Positions 1 to 13,914 are shown, counted from the stretch's first letter. The stretch: DNA of 64,000 bases from Mangifera indica (GCF_011075055.1 NC_058137.1:4578771-4642770), one strand, 5' to 3'. Notes: generated by a model not told the origin, from the sequence alone. Made by a program: numbers and translations.

Positions 1-2900
1 TAAGAAGAATAAAGAAATAGGTTTAAGCTGTGTTTCGTCACCACCACTAACACCCACCCACCCACCCACCACTGTTCTGAGACGGGGTTAGGTGTAGGTG
101 GACTAGTGCGGTCCAATATTAATAATTATTTTTTTATTATTATTAAAAAGCTTTCCATCTTTGCTTGCGCGATTCGCTTTGTAACAGCTGCAGATTTTGA
201 TTGGATCTGAATCCTCCAACTTCTTCCGTTTTGGATTCTATGTTAATTAAGATAATTAATTAAAATAATTATTTGTTTAGGGTTAGACAAAATTAATTAT
301 TAATTTAAAAGTTTAAATAAAGAATATACCGTTGCGTAAAAATCAAATTTTTAGTTGTTAATTGTAATTTTCAAATTTTTAATTCAATTTTTAACGTAAT
401 TCAACCACATTCACCTTTGAAAACCTACAAGGTGTATTTGTTGTCTATCTCTTTTATCTTCGCTTTCGTTTTTTTCCATTGCTAATCTTTATTGACTACA
501 TTTTCTTACGATGTTATATTGTTAAGCTTATTTTCGAATATTCGAATCATATTTCAGTATAATTATAAGAAAAAATATTTGTTACAATATTTTATTTAAT
601 TCAATATACATATTGACGATAAAATAATGTGTTAAAGTGAATTATCTCAATATTATGGTTGAAAATTAGTGTATTTATTTTAACATTAAAGTTATGACGA
701 ATGGATTTTACGGTTGTTTTGGTAATTAAATTGTAAATTTGTTTTTATTGAGTTTAAAGTATATTCACGTTAAATTGAACTAATTTTTATGAATGTAGAG
801 TTGATCTATAAACGTATATTTCAACATCATTAAGATAAATATTACGGAAGGTATATTTTTCGAATAAATCAATAAATAATGTATGATAACTTGATCCAAA
901 CATGTGAGTCCATGGCATGGGGCATAACTACATGACTAACAACCTATGCCCCTTAATCATAAATTGTTTATGCTCGACCTTCTTCAAAACTAACTATAAC
1001 TACCTAATTTAAACCCACATTCAAACCTAAAAAAGTCGTTAAAAAGAGTAATAATAAGGTTACATACATGAAGTTGTTATTCTAATATTGTATCATTACT
1101 CCTATAATAATTCACGAAGGCCATAAGACTTATTCTCATCCAAGGTTTTGTTTATTATAAGTTAATGCCTGCAATTTTTTTAAAATTTAAATATTTATCT
1201 ATCTTTCAAATTCTATTAACTTTTGTTGTTAGTGTAAATGATAAAAATATCATTTAATGATTTTATTTAAAAATATAAAAATCTACCTATCTTTTTCACT
1301 TTAATTTTAAAAATTGATAATTTTCTTTTAATTTAGTTTTAAAAAGTTATTTTTCTGCAATATAAAATTTTTATATTTTAGAATTGACAGTCATCCTCTC
1401 AAAATTTAAAATATTATAATTACATTTTCATAAAATATATTCTCTTTTTTTTTATGATTGTAGTTCCCGATAATTCATATATCAAAATTGAGCAAAAAAT
1501 TTTGCTCGATTTCAACCAATTTACATCATTGATGATGACGTTGTGACCCAAGAGGAATACTGAACCATATTATAAAACAAATACATTATAGTAATGGTAA
1601 TGCCATTGCCAGTTCAACTCAGTCTTATCCTATAATGTCATGTGATGAGGCATCTACCAAAGTTAGGGAACCAGATTGTTGACCACATGTTGTTATTTTG
1701 AAATTTATAGACGGAAACTTCAACTTCAATTATAAAAAATATATATATTTTTCCCTATGAGATTGCTTCTTATACCGAATCTGGTGCCATCGATATCATC
1801 TTTCAACATCTTTTGTTTACCACGATAAGAATAAGATCTATTAAAATAATACTTAAAAAAGAAAAAAAAAACAAGTTCATTAGAATTCGTATAATTATGT
1901 TTTCTTAAAATGATAATAATAGATGGTTTTTTTAAATTAAAAGTTAATATCCGTCAAATTAAATTATGTCTTATATATACATCATTTTGAAAAAATAGTT
2001 CTAAATCTACTCCAAACACTAAATAAAATTGTGAAATTATAGAGAGTGAAACTTTTCGTTGCTCAAACATACTAAAATAACAATAAAGGGGCAATCAAAC
2101 CTTATATTATATAGCCATTTTAAAGGATAGTTTGAGTGATATAAGAAAATCTAGATTCAAGTCTCTTCTAACGATATATCAATATCATACTTTTAACTTA
2201 TCTAGTTTAATGATAATAAAATCAATTATTAAACATGAGATTAATCCTATTAGATATGGTTAATTTGATTCAAAAAAATTACTCGAATTAGATTCTTCAT
2301 TATAAAAAAAAAAATTATATTATATAACTATTAGTTGTATAAACCACTACGTTGTCAACTCATAAGTCCATGACACAATATGAGTAGAGTACATTTTATC
2401 CAAATAGCAGGAAAATAAACTCTTAATAGTTATAAATGTTTATCTTCAACATACCTTTTTCATCCCTTACCTTTATAAGATAAAGATTTTAGTATTATCC
2501 AATAAATACATGTTATGGGGTTTTCTTATATTTGATATTACCAAATTTAATTACCTACTAACGTATTTAATACTTTTTAAGAGAGATCAATTAAAATAAC
2601 TTTGAAAGAATATTTTTAGTTCTTACTAAACAGTGTGAACATCTGTTTAGTTGATACAAGTTTGTTATGATGACAATATTAAGGTTTTGTCACCAAATTG
2701 ACAATTTGACATGTCAACGCCCATCTTGAACTCATCAAGATAAAAGTCAAAGAATGTGTGTTTTTCAAATAAATTGGCAATAATGTACATTAACTTGCAT
2801 TGAATCGTTTGAGTCCATGACGGGAGGCACATTACTGACGGCTTTGCATGACCTTTTCTTTTAAAATAAAATTTTATGTATACTCATTTATATATTCAAA
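1..2900. other. AT-rich intergenic DNA, no gene seen
   Basis: No open frame with recognisable protein content and no RNA gene is visible. A short CCCA microsatellite lies at about 52-70. A GGCCATAAGACTTATT string at about 1119 resembles the left terminus of the MULE-type MITE family found elsewhere in the window, but I see no matching right end, so it may be a broken copy. Confidence 0.6.
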
Positions 2901-3650
2901 AATTGGTTTGTATAGCCCTACTGCTTATTTTAAGGTGTTACCTGGGCTCACTAAGTGATTTGGCAAATATGGACCTCCGATTTTCTTGGTAATGTGGTCG
3001 ATGCTGCAGCTACATAATGACAAAACCACACTTTTCATTGACAACTGATGGAAGAAGCGAGAAAGAAGTAGAAATTTGAATTTGTTTTCAGCAGGCGAGG
3101 AGAAATAGAATACGTAAGTTGAAATAAATATATACCACGGAATGTAATGTAAGTCCAAATCCAATCCCGTAAGAGGAAGTTACCAAAACACAATAACGTC
3201 TTGCGTTCTTCAATCTGCTCGCCGTTCCTTTTCACCAATTTTTCCACCTCTTTCTTTGTATATTATTTGACCACGTGTTTTCAATTTGTGGACGGAAAGC
3301 TTAACTCCAATTATAAATAAATAAATTAATATATTTATTTATTTATTTATGAGATTACTTCCTTGAAAAAATAATAAAACAACTTTTTATCAAAAGATTA
3401 TTATATAATTGATTAAGAAATTCTTAGTACTCCCTGTCCTTTTTTTGTTTTTGTAATTTTCAAAAATTTTATTAAAAAAAGATTTATTATTATTTTTTTA
3501 TATATTCCAACAATCTAATTTTTACATGCCAAATTAAAGTTAATGGCATCCGATTTTATCAGACGCACTCCAATCTAATACAAAATTAAGCATGCCAAAC
3601 ACACCATAAATAGCTTATTTTGATTTTTGCTCATAATTTTGAAATTGTAG

Positions 3651-4183
3651 ATAAGAAATGGATAGCACACCTCCTGAGAAGCCAAGTAGTCTGCTTCAAC
3701 TTAGGTCAGAGTGCCTAATGCTGCAATGCAGTTTGTGGATTCAGCAATCAGGACGGAGTTGTACGTTAAGTTAAACTACAACAAACTGGATAATCAAGAT
3801 ATTGCAGTAAAAAATGATTCTCATATATTCTCTGCTTTCTTCTTTTTTCATACTGATATGATAATTATTTTAATTATTGATTTCAGTCATCTGCAGCCAA
3901 CAATAGATACAAGGGTCTTTGTTACTTTGGCAGAACTGTCTCAAAGATCGTCGCTCAACAGGAAGATGAAACCACATGAGAAATTTGCCGCTGAAATGGA
4001 ACTTCTGCAGAAAACAAATAAACACTAATCATGGTGCTGCATAATAAATCAAAATCTACTCATGCAGACAACTTCATTCTAGATTTGTACATGTGATTTT
4101 TACTCTAAATAACATTTCGGGTTTTATTTCATCAACAGCTACGGAAAGGATCTCAGAGCCCTATAATTCAACAATTCCAGAGG
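3651..4183 (+). pseudogene. exon-like fragments of an unidentified gene, probably a frameshifted relic
   Basis: Three exon-like pieces follow each other on the plus strand. After an acceptor-like TTGTAG near 3650 a frame opens at ATG 3660 (MDSTPPEKPSSLLQLRSE). The sense then seems to continue in another frame from 3705 (PNAAMQFVDSAIRTELYVK), as if one base had been gained or lost. A second block at about 3886-4010 reads TIDTRVFVTLAELSQRSSL and then KMKPHEKFAAEMELLQKT. A third block after an acceptor at 4138 reads LRKGSQSPIIQQFQ and ends at a GTAAGA donor (4182). The codon texture looks like real protein, but no complete gene can be assembled and I do not recognise the family. It lies tail-to-tail with the TAF12 gene. 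It could instead be part of a real gene with introns I have misjudged. Confidence 0.35.
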
Positions 4184-4895
4184 TAAGATCATTTCTAGGG
4201 TTTATTAGATTCTGGATATCAATAGTATTGGCATTTTGTTTCAATAAATTTATACTCCTCTAAAGATAATTTGAACTGGGCAAACATCCTCCCCTTTAAG
4301 CATAGAATATAGCAAATTCTACATTCAAGGTCAGACAACGTATTAGCATCTACAATAAGTGATAATTGTCTCTCTATAATAACAATTCCTTCTTTTTATC
4401 AAAAAAAAAATGTAAGCAATTCATTCCATGTATTCATGACGCTTATACACAAACTTCTATATATGCTCATATGATTAAAAAATAATAAAAAGAAAACAGA
4501 ACCGCATAAGTTAACACTATATAAAACAGACTAAAAAAGATATAGTGATTTTTTTTGAGACTCCATATTTATGAGCATTACTTGTTTTTCAAATATCCAA
4601 CATCATGAATATGTACTTCTTTGTTGGGTACCTTTATCATTGAGAGGTCTAGTTTATTCTTGAAGTCATTAGACATGCTTTTAGTTAGAGCAAGAAAACA
4701 ACTAAACAGAGGGAAAGGAAAATTTTGACTTGAATTCACATTCACTGCAAAGAATATTGTACCACAACAAAGATCCTTCAGTAGTTATGAGTCCATGACT
4801 CATAAAATGGGCAATGCACACAAATGTATACATCATCCAAGCAATTACCTTTATAGCAGAAAAGAATCTAACATCAAGCACCATCAAAAACTGGT

Positions 4896-7800
4896 TCATG
4901 TAGAGCCTATCATATTGGCAGGTATCTTTCCCAGGTTACTCTTCAAATTTACAGCAGCTTGTCCAGCAGAAGATTTAGTACTTGTTAATTCGGTTGCCAT
5001 GATTGATTTCTTTATCTACGAAATAACAAAATACCAGATCACCTATGGAAAAAGTAATTTATATGATTTCTTCCGGTCAAGTTTTCTACTTAGGCTAACA
5101 CAACAATATTTGTGCATACAAACAGTTAAGCATTTGTAATATATCACAATAAAATCTGGAAGAAATCAAGGCCAAAACTCACCACTGCAAGCCGCTCCTT
5201 GTGGATATCATTTGTAAACTGAAAACCAACATAAAATACAGTTATAAAAAAGCCTTAAATTAACAGAGAATGCCTTCAACACAATAGCCTTTAGACTACA
5301 TTTTTGGGTAAGATGGATAACAATAACCAGTCATCATAAATTTCTTTACCGGTTTCCTATAGGTCTTAATCTCATCACCACCAAACCCAGGAAGTGTCAT
5401 ATTCCAATTTCGTTCTGAATCAAGGCATAAAAACAGTAAATTAAGCACTAGATGTACAAAAAAGGAATAAACAGAATAAAACATGAACTTTTCCTACATA
5501 ACTAACCAACATGTAGAAGTATATCTTTCGCTTCCAATGTATCTGACTTCCGATGCTTTGCTAATGAGCAACCAAAGGTAGTAATCTGATCAAAGAAAAA
5601 AGTGAAATTAAGAATGATTGCAAGTTGAAAGAAATATGAGATAATGCGAAAACACTAAATAAGAATAAGAAATAACAAAAAGTATATAATAACAGAATAT
5701 TGAAGTCCTCAAGGTGCTTTTGCTTGTGTAGCATTGTCAATATCATGAGAATCAAAATTGAACTACTCACAGACTCCACAAAATCTTCTGCAATATCCAC
5801 AAGAATATCTTCAACTTCAGGATCCAACCTCTCTGATGGATCAATCTGTCAAAGGAGCATAAGAATCCAATGAAAAATAAGGAGAAAAAAAAAAGGAAAG
5901 TCAAGGACGAACCCATGAACTCTATGACATCATAGCTAAGATGAGGAAACAAAAGATTGAGCCCATCTAAAACAAATGGATGAGTAAAGCCTTTGGAGGC
6001 AAATAAATTCTTTTAAATGGCTATGGAGATATCCTCTGATAAAGATTTTTTTATTCCATGAGTTTATAAAGAGTATTTATGGTCTTCAAGAATACGGGTG
6101 ATAAAGAAGACCATACCAGTGGTATCCTAAATGTGATGGTAAGGGCACCCTTGTGGGTTTCTAATACTAAGAAATTCCAAGAGACAACTTTCTCTTTATT
6201 TACTTATGGGAAACATAAAATTGTGCATTGCCGTTGAAAAAAAAAGTTAAACCTGTGTGACCTTGGTAGAGAGGACAAAACAAAAAAGAGGGAAGTACTA
6301 CGACTCGTTCTTGTGGAAACATCTAAAGCCATTTAGCAAAAGAGCCTCATATTTCTTCCCACATAGGCAACTCCAACCTTCTCCATATCACCTCATAAAA
6401 TTCAGCCAAATATTAAAGAGGCCAAATTCCAATCAATATCCCAAAAGCTTTGAAAACTTTCTCTTTATTACAATATTGTAGTAGTAAAGTTACTGGCATT
6501 TTACTTTCTTATTGATTCTCTGCAACTTTTTCCTGTTTTACTTGTTTCCATGGGCTTTCTGGTTAACTTGGTTTTTTGACAAACTGATTTTTATTCCTTC
6601 AGTAATGTTATTTGTCTCCTATATATAAATAATAATAACAATAAAAAAACAATGCATGTATCTTCAATCTATAAATTTATGATTACCCACAAGCGCTAAT
6701 CAACTGAAAGAATGGGAAAACTTCATTGACCTCATATGAATAAAATACAAGACCCTAATAGAAATGCACTGCCAAAGAATGAAACTAATTTATGCACAAA
6801 TTAATGTTACTCCTCTCATTAACTAGGAATTAAATTAAGTATTAAATTGTTTGGTGCTCCACCTTTCTATTGATTCTATCTGCACTGCTCTTACAAATTT
6901 AGGAAAGTTTGCTCATCTATTGGCTTGCATAGACGCAGCTCACACAGGATATATGTAGAAAGTTCGTACAATTAAATCACTATCGGGACAACTGACAGAA
7001 AAAAAACTTCATGAAAAACTCTTTAGTAATATATAAAGTCCATCACCTCAAATGAAAAATAAACTAATATATTTTCTGATTTGCAATGCAACATAAGTGC
7101 AATATATTGGAAGGTCAAGCTTTGTGACAGACCAGTAACATATGATTGCAACTGTAAGAATTTGTTAGTACAGCCAATATGAACTTGAATTATGAATATT
7201 AAGAGAAAGCCACTATGTCTAACCTGGTTAACAAGCTCATTGATGCTTCTTTTGCCGACAATCTGATTACCAGATTCATCAGTTTCTGCATTGGCTATTC
7301 TACTCTGGGTCCCCTGCCGGACAGTGCTAGGTTGTACCATTGAAAGAGAGGAAGGCTTGTGAACTGCAGAAGCCTGTGCCCTTGAAATTTGTTGTTGATG
7401 TGATAAAGATTGAGAGACCCTTGATGGGGGAAATTGTTGCCCAAAAGACTCCTGTGGCTGATGAGAAGGTTTGGGCTGCTGTGGCTGCACAGATGACACA
7501 TGCTGTTGCTGTGAAGTTGTTGACAATGGAACATGTTGCTGAGGGATATGTGCCCTTTGCTGCAAGGATTGTGAGTTCAACTGTGGTCTATATGAAGAGG
7601 GGGGTGGCAAAGGAGGCTTTCCTTGTGATCCAGAAGACAACCATGGCTGGTTAAGGGACTGAACACTTTGTGATGCAGTTGGTGCAGACGACATAGGGGA
7701 GGCCACTGGTGAGACTCTCATAAGACCTTGACCTTGAAAATTCTACATAGAGTGAAAGGAAAAAATAGTAAATACACACCAAACGAAGGCACCAAAAGCC

Positions 7801-9790
7801 CAGAACTCACCAGAGGTAACCCATGAAGCACGATCAGAACAGATGATCGGGTTGCAAAGAAGACTTGATCAATCATAAAATTTTGCAAGCCATAGTCAAA
7901 TCACTAAATCAGTATTCCAGACAGTTCTAACTACATAGAACCAGGAAGGCCTGTTTCTGTAGGAGATATCTTAGTAGCAAATAACCTGCTTCTGATTATA
8001 CACAAGCACAAACCAAATAAAGGAGGCCATGGTAACAGACACTCAGATTAAAATCCCGTGTCTGAAACCCTTTTTACAAATCAACCAAATAAAAACTTAC
8101 TAATTACTTTGATGAACCAAGGTTTACATACACCTACTCTCACTGCCAGAATTCTTCTGATTTTAAAATTTCAGTTTCGATAGGCACAAACTTAGGCCAT
8201 CAAATGTAAAATGAATATTTTATCATTATTATTTTGGTGTGAAACAACTACCCTTTTCCAACTGCCTACTCAAAACCTCGATTAACAGTCGTTTGCACCC
8301 AAAAATCATGTTTCTATGTTTCCCAGAGCTGCAAAAAGAAGCTATTTCTTTGTCCAAATCTACATTGAATTATATATCATTTTACTGCAAAATTATTAAT
8401 CTTTTAATGCTTCAAAAGAAAAAATTTTTTATACAGGTTATGTATATTTCACTTTAAGAAAAAGAGAAATTTGAGTTTTCATGTCTAATTTTCTAACTTC
8501 TAAAAACCAGACCCTGTCACAAGGCAAATTTGAACCTAATTTACGCATCATAGTCATCACTACTCCTTTACCTCATGTAACTGATTTTTCCACGTAATTA
8601 ACATTATAATCTTACTCACAACAGTTCAAGATTATAATGAACTTAAAAATAAGCACAAATGCCAAGTTCCAGAAAGGACCATTGTTTACCTGGGTAGCAG
8701 GGGATTGGCTACTTGGAGATGATGGTGGTGGACGGAGGGATGATTGTTGTGTGGGCCTCTGCTGATGGTGTTGAACAGAAATCCCACCAGGCCGCAGTTG
8801 TGCACCAGAACCTAGTGATCCTATCATTCCCATTCCTTGCACTTGTTGCCTTGCCTGAGAATTTGAAAAACGATATAACAAGTGATAAAGAAACAAACAC
8901 CACACACATGCAGCCACTCAATATTAAAAAAAAAGCTTAATCATCGGCCTAGATAACTATAAATGTCATTTAATAACAACAAACAATGAAGCAACGATGA
9001 ATTACATCAAACTAACTCAAAGAAACAGACCGCCTAAACCTACATTGGAAAAAATGACCTATATCATACAAGAATAGTGTAGTACCTCAATTCTTATAAA
9101 GCAATTAAAAAAAAAAGAGAGAGACCAACTCAAGTACTTTAACAACTTGTTCATTTTTTAATACAACACTAGGCTTTAGGATTTTGTTTCTTAAAACATT
9201 TAAACTCGATTAAACCAAATGCAGTGCATTTAAATTAAATCAAATGGACCCTACAATAATGCATAATTTCAATTCTAGTAAGCACAAACCTGCAATGGAG
9301 TGGAATTAGATACTGAATCAGGCATGTTAACAGCAGTCCGGCCTAAGCCACCAAACTGCTGACCAAAAGAAGCCGAGAAGGACGGCGTGGGTTGCGAAGT
9401 AGAGGGCACAGGTCGGGGCGCCGGAACCCCAAGGGCAATACCTCCCCTCTGCGGCGCGGAAGCAGAGGAAGACGGAGAAGAAGAAGAGGAAGAAGGAAGG
9501 GAAGAGAACTGAGAAAAATGTGAGGGCTGCTGCTGTTGCTGCTGCCAGGGTCTGGAAAATGAGGTCGGTCTGGGTTGTGGTGTAAGTGTGGGTTTCGCGG
9601 GTTGGGGGTGATTAGGGTTAGGGTTAGGGTTTGACGAAGGGGTAGGAGTAGTTGAGATTGTGGCGGGTAATGGTGATGGTTGTTCTTGTTGTGATGGTGG
9701 TGGTGGTTGTTGTGAGGGTGGTTCGGCAGTGGCTGTAGTGGAGGTGGTGGGAAGTGTAGGAGTTTGTGGTGGTGGTGGTTGTTGGTCCAT
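4896..9790 (-). CDS. TAF12: transcription initiation factor TFIID subunit 12 (TAF12), 8 coding exons
   Basis: TAF12 is a histone-fold subunit of TFIID (and SAGA) that pairs with TAF4 in the nucleus to support RNA polymerase II initiation. Coding exons joined on the minus strand: 9790-9290, 8854-8690, 7742-7224, 5845-5771, 5585-5507, 5414-5350, 5218-5183 and 5015-4896. All junctions are GT-AG and phases close to 519 aa. Residues 1 to about 380 are low-complexity Pro/Gln/Ser-rich. The histone fold spans about 385-460: [31 protein letters not shown], a [19 protein letters not shown] helix, then [19 protein letters not shown]. The tail includes DIHKERLA and stops at TGA 4896-4898. The ATG at 9788-9790 is the first Met of a Pro/Gln-rich frame and suits the family. 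The length fits the shorter of the two plant TAF12 paralogues better than the longer EER4/TAF12b form. Exon borders are my reading, without transcript support. Confidence 0.9.
9612..9632 (-). repeat. telomere-like AAACCCTAA run inside TAF12 exon 1
   Basis: About three consecutive TTAGGGT units (plant telomere unit TTTAGGG) are read here on the plus strand. On the coding strand they give the NPNPNPN stretch of the TAF12 N-terminus. A single telo-box is a common plant promoter motif, but here it is multi-unit and coding. It may be plain low-complexity drift in a Pro/Asn-rich segment. Confidence 0.6.
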
Positions 9791-10847
9791 GGCGGGATGG
9801 AGGTAAACTGAGACGAGGGATTGTTGCGAGAGTTCTGGTTATCGCCCTGTGCGTTACAGGAAATTGTTCTCTCCCCGGCTTTATGAAACTCAATAAAATT
9901 ATATGCACATTTTTTAATATGCAATATCCAGATGGTGATCTCACCTTACTCTAATGAAATTAACAAAAACTTTAATTTGTCATCCCGAAAATACCCACCC
10001 CTAAACACCATTTCATACAAAATTTCTAGGTTCTAATCTAGAGGTGTCAAAAGGATCCGATCAGCACAAAGCACAGCCCAGACCCTTTCATTTTAGCCCG
10101 ACTCAGGTAGGTACAATTTGCTAGACCCTACCAAGCTAAACTGCAGACTTAGCCGTTGGGCTGATTCGGCCCAACACGATACTATATCTAAAATATTAAA
10201 AATAATTATTATAATATAAAAATTAAAAATGTTTATAAAAGATGAAAATTTTAGATTTAAAAAAATGAATTAAGTTTTTTTAATCAATCTTATATATGTG
10301 AAATAACCGAAATTTAAGTTTGATTAGAACATGATATTAAACCTTTAATTATAGTAAAGAAGTGACTGCTCGTATCTTTTAAATTTGGGATACTTTTGCA
10401 AAAGCATCTCACATATAAGAAAATATAATCATTCGCTTCTTTCACCCATTATAAACAAACACTAAGCAAGGTTTTGAATCCTACATTGGTGAAATTGATC
10501 ATGAAAACTCAACTCACTTATTATAAATAAATTTATCTTCTTTCATATCATAATTCAATTTTCTAATATGTTTTCTTATTTGAAAAAATATTTAAAATAA
10601 AAATAATTTATTAAAATTAACAGGTTAGTCTAATAAAGACCTATGAGTCAGCTTGTTAAAGATTTGACACGACACGATCTTATATATATAGAGTCATAGA
10701 GTGGGTCGACTTGGCCCAAACGATCATTATTGTGCAAGTCTTGGGTCAAGCACAGAGTACAAGCTTAGTGCATTACGTTGAGGCCAACTCGAGACAAGCC
10801 ATTGTTGTGTATATTCTAATCCATAAAAATCACTCAAATTTAGTTAA

Positions 10848-11010
10848 CAATAAAACTATGCATATCCTACACAAATGAGTATATAAACTTAATATGTGTT
10901 ATCATATGATTGAATGATTTTGAATTAAAAATAAAGTAACACCTAATCACATTATAATACACAGAAATGTATGCCCATTTACAAACTCACGGGTGCACAT
11001 AGTATTGCTC
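10848..11010. mobile_element. palindromic MITE, about 163 bp
   Basis: The left end reads CAATAAAACTATGCATATCC and the right end reads GTGCACATAGTATTGCTC, which is its approximate inverted complement. The middle carries the family's hallmark: ATATGATTGAATGATTTT, then a run complementary to AAAATCATTYAATCATATG. The same structure recurs at 26391, 30665 and 54267. Target duplications are not clear here. Confidence 0.55.
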
Positions 11011-11150
11011 ATTTAACTATATATTTATTTGAAATGTGTAAACATTATATTAAAGTACTATTTAATCGTACAATAATATATCATTCGGATACTCAATTTA
11101 ATATTCAAAATTAGATATACATAATATTATTTTTTGTATAATAATTTATA

Positions 11151-11322
11151 GAGTAATATTATATGCACAGAGTTTTCATATACAATTAACAATCTAGATA
11201 GTTTGTCATTATGTAATTGAATATTATTTTATCTTCAATTCATAATTATACAATTATATGATAATATAACATTGTTCTATCTAATCATATACTCAAAAAT
11301 ATATCCACGTAGTTTTATTATT
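11151..11322. mobile_element. palindromic MITE, about 170 bp
   Basis: It begins GAGTAATATTATATGCACAG and ends with CCACGTAGTTTTATTATT. The central ATTGAATATTATTTTATCTTC followed by an inverted ATTATACAATTATATGATAA matches the family's hairpin core. The ends are approximate and target duplications are not distinct. Confidence 0.5.
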
Positions 11323-12586
11323 ACTTTTTTAAGTGAGACTTTTGAATAGATTTGTATCTACACGTTAAAATTTGATGAGACGTTTGGAGGTGCAAATGTT
11401 CATTTATTGTAAATTTATCATGTATTTGGGCTACATGCTATGAAAAATCTACAATTGAGATGCGTGGGTTGTGAAAAAAGAGTAATACTGTATGAACAAA
11501 TAAATTGTATAACCTTTTATACATAATTTGATATGAAGCATTTTGTTGGCTGATTTTGAAGTTAGAAAAAAAATATATAATCACATCATTTAATTACAAA
11601 CCATCACTTCGGTTTTTACATAAAAAAATTTTATAATTTATTTAAACAGATAATTTTATTCCAAAAAAAGAAAAGAGAACATTCAATTAGTGTAAAATTT
11701 TTGGTCTTTCATCTCGTCTCTGATCTCTCTCGTCAAAGACACCCACAAAATTAGATTAAAGAGATCAGTTTTTGTCTTAGACAAGACAAGAGAGAAATCG
11801 GGGGGAGAGCGAGAATGCAACGGGAGACAATATTGAAAAGTGGTAACTGAAAAAATCAAACCTTTGGGGGAAATAGTTACTTTTCAAACTTTTGGTGGGA
11901 CATTGTTAGCTTTTTAAATTAAAAGGAAAAAATGTAATAAAATTTTTATTTTTTTATATGTTTAAATTAAATGACATTATACCATTATCACTAATAAAGA
12001 ATTTTAATATAATAATAAATAATTAAATTTTTAAAATTTTGTGGATGAAAGTTTGAGATTTGATCAAACCTCGGTGGGAGTAAGTCCTTTGACATAAATA
12101 ATATAATTGAATGTTAAATAGTAGTGATTTTTAATTCTAATGAAGCAAAAGAGTATGAGATATTTCTCAATATAACTATATGCACTCATAAAAAGTTTTT
12201 TAAATTGAAAATAAAGTCACACACAATATCATAATCATACAGTGATACGTCTTCATTGATAACTAAATTGAGATTTATTATAAATGTACATAATATTATT
12301 CAATTTTTATATGAATTTGATTAGTTTGATTTCTTGTTAATGAAGTTATGGGAGTCCATTTGGTATGCTAGATGTAGAAATGTCCAGAGAGCCTTAGATT
12401 CGACTCAAGGCCCAATCCAACACAACCCGCAAATAATATAAAATAATTAAAAATTAAAAATATATAACATTATGGTTCAACCTACAAAACACGTGAATCA
12501 ATCTTTTAAAAGCCCATAAAATCGTGATCTTGAGCCTAGATTGTGTCTCATACCTTATCATATTGCAAGTTGACATGACCAACAAG

Positions 12587-13393
12587 AGCCAAAAGACTTA
12601 TTCCCACCCAAGCTTTGATATGTTCGCAAAATCTCATTCACAGGATTTTAAAAAACCTAAATACTTATTCATAGATTGTCAATTTTAATCAAAACCGTTA
12701 GTTATAGGGGTAAAATCGTTATTTTACCATTGAACCATAAAACTTTATATCATTTTCCCTTTATAGTATGAAAAACTAACAATTTTTTTCACCAAAAAGT
12801 TTAAAAGTTTTATTTTTCCCCTAAGTTTTTTTCTTTATTCTTCGGTGATCAACATTTGTTGCTATCGTTAGTCAGCCACCCTAGTATCTTTTTCTTTGGC
12901 CTTTGACCTTTTCATTGGAGCAGGTTAGTCGAATGAAAATGAATCACCTTTATTTATCGAAGAGATGATTAGAAAAGTTCTTATGTTGATTCGTTAGTTA
13001 GATGAAAATGATTCGTCTCTTTATCTCTTATCAGACAAAGGCAATTCGTCTTCGTCCGATAAACCTACTTCGATAGGAAGGCCAATGACTAGAGAAAAAG
13101 ATGCTGGGGTGGCGGGCTTATGGTGGCAATAGATTTAGGTCATCAAAAAATGAAGAAAAAATATAACAAGGAAAAGTGATGTTTTCAAACTTTAGGTTGG
13201 AAGAAAATTATTAATTTTCCAAACTATGGGGAAAAATTATATAAATTAATGATAAAATAATAATTTTACCCCGTATAATTAATGGTTTTAGTTAAGATTA
13301 ACAACTTATAAATACATATTTCAGTTTTTAAAACTCCATAGATGAAAGTTTAGAAACACATCAAAACTTTAATAGGAATAAGTACTTTGACTG
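12587..13393. mobile_element. MULE-type MITE, degraded copy
   Basis: The left end AGCCAAAAGACTTATTCCC plus ACCCAAGC matches the GGCCAAAG...CCCACCCAAG terminus of the family. The right end, GGAATAAGTACTTTGACTG, is its degraded inverse. Flanks ACCAACAAG and ACCTGTAAG share 6 of 9 positions, consistent with an old 9-bp target duplication. Inside are short tracts shared with other copies, such as fragments containing TTCGTC. No transposase frame is present. Confidence 0.6.
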
Positions 13394-13504
13394 ACCTGTA
13401 AGACTCACTTTTTAGTGGGTCATGATGCTAACACTAGCCAGCACACTAAGCCCTAGCTAGATGTATAATCTCAAAGTTTCAAGACATTGTTACTTGGTGT
13501 AAAA

Positions 13505-13914
13505 TAGGGTTGGATACAAGTTGAACCGAGCATGAACAAGGCCCAGTTCGTTTTTGGCTCATTTTCAATGAGCCCAAGCTCTCGCTAAACACATGTTCAC
13601 ATTCGGCTCGTTCCATAATTTTAGTATTCGAGCTCGGCTCGTACTTAGTTCGGGTTCATATGTTCAGACTTGGGTTCGCTTTGGACTAGTATTTTAGCTC
13701 GTATTCCAAGGAACAAATGGTGTTGTTTGTTCTAAGTTAAATGTTTTTTCATTTGAGTGAGTACCTCACGAGCCAAGCTCGGCTCGCTTAATCGGTGTTT
13801 AGATTCAAGCTTGTATTCGTTTTTTGCTTAAAATTCAAGCTCACGTTCGTACTCGAGCTCGTTCAAACAAAACTCAGTTTGAACTCGAACAAACTCGTTT
13901 CGAATCCAACCCTA
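13505..13914. mobile_element. hAT-like MITE of the GAGCTCG-rich family, 410 bp
   Basis: The element runs from TAGGGTTGGAT to ATCCAACCCTA, an 11-bp perfect terminal inverted repeat. Flanking 8-mers GTGTAAAA (13497-13504) and ATGTAAAA (13915-13922) match at 7 of 8 bases, which is the 8-bp target duplication expected of hAT transposition. The interior is full of GAGCTCG and GGCTCG words and has no coding capacity, so it is non-autonomous. Confidence 0.8.

Noticed and set aside
7295..7654. Open frames on both strands overlapping TAF12 exon 3
   Set aside because: They are out-of-frame readings of the Gln/Pro/Ser-rich exon, whose low complexity keeps several frames open.
9343..9944. Pro/His- and Thr-rich open frames around the TAF12 start
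   Set aside because: Shadow frames of the low-complexity exon 1; only the frame from 9790 continues through the spliced histone-fold exons.
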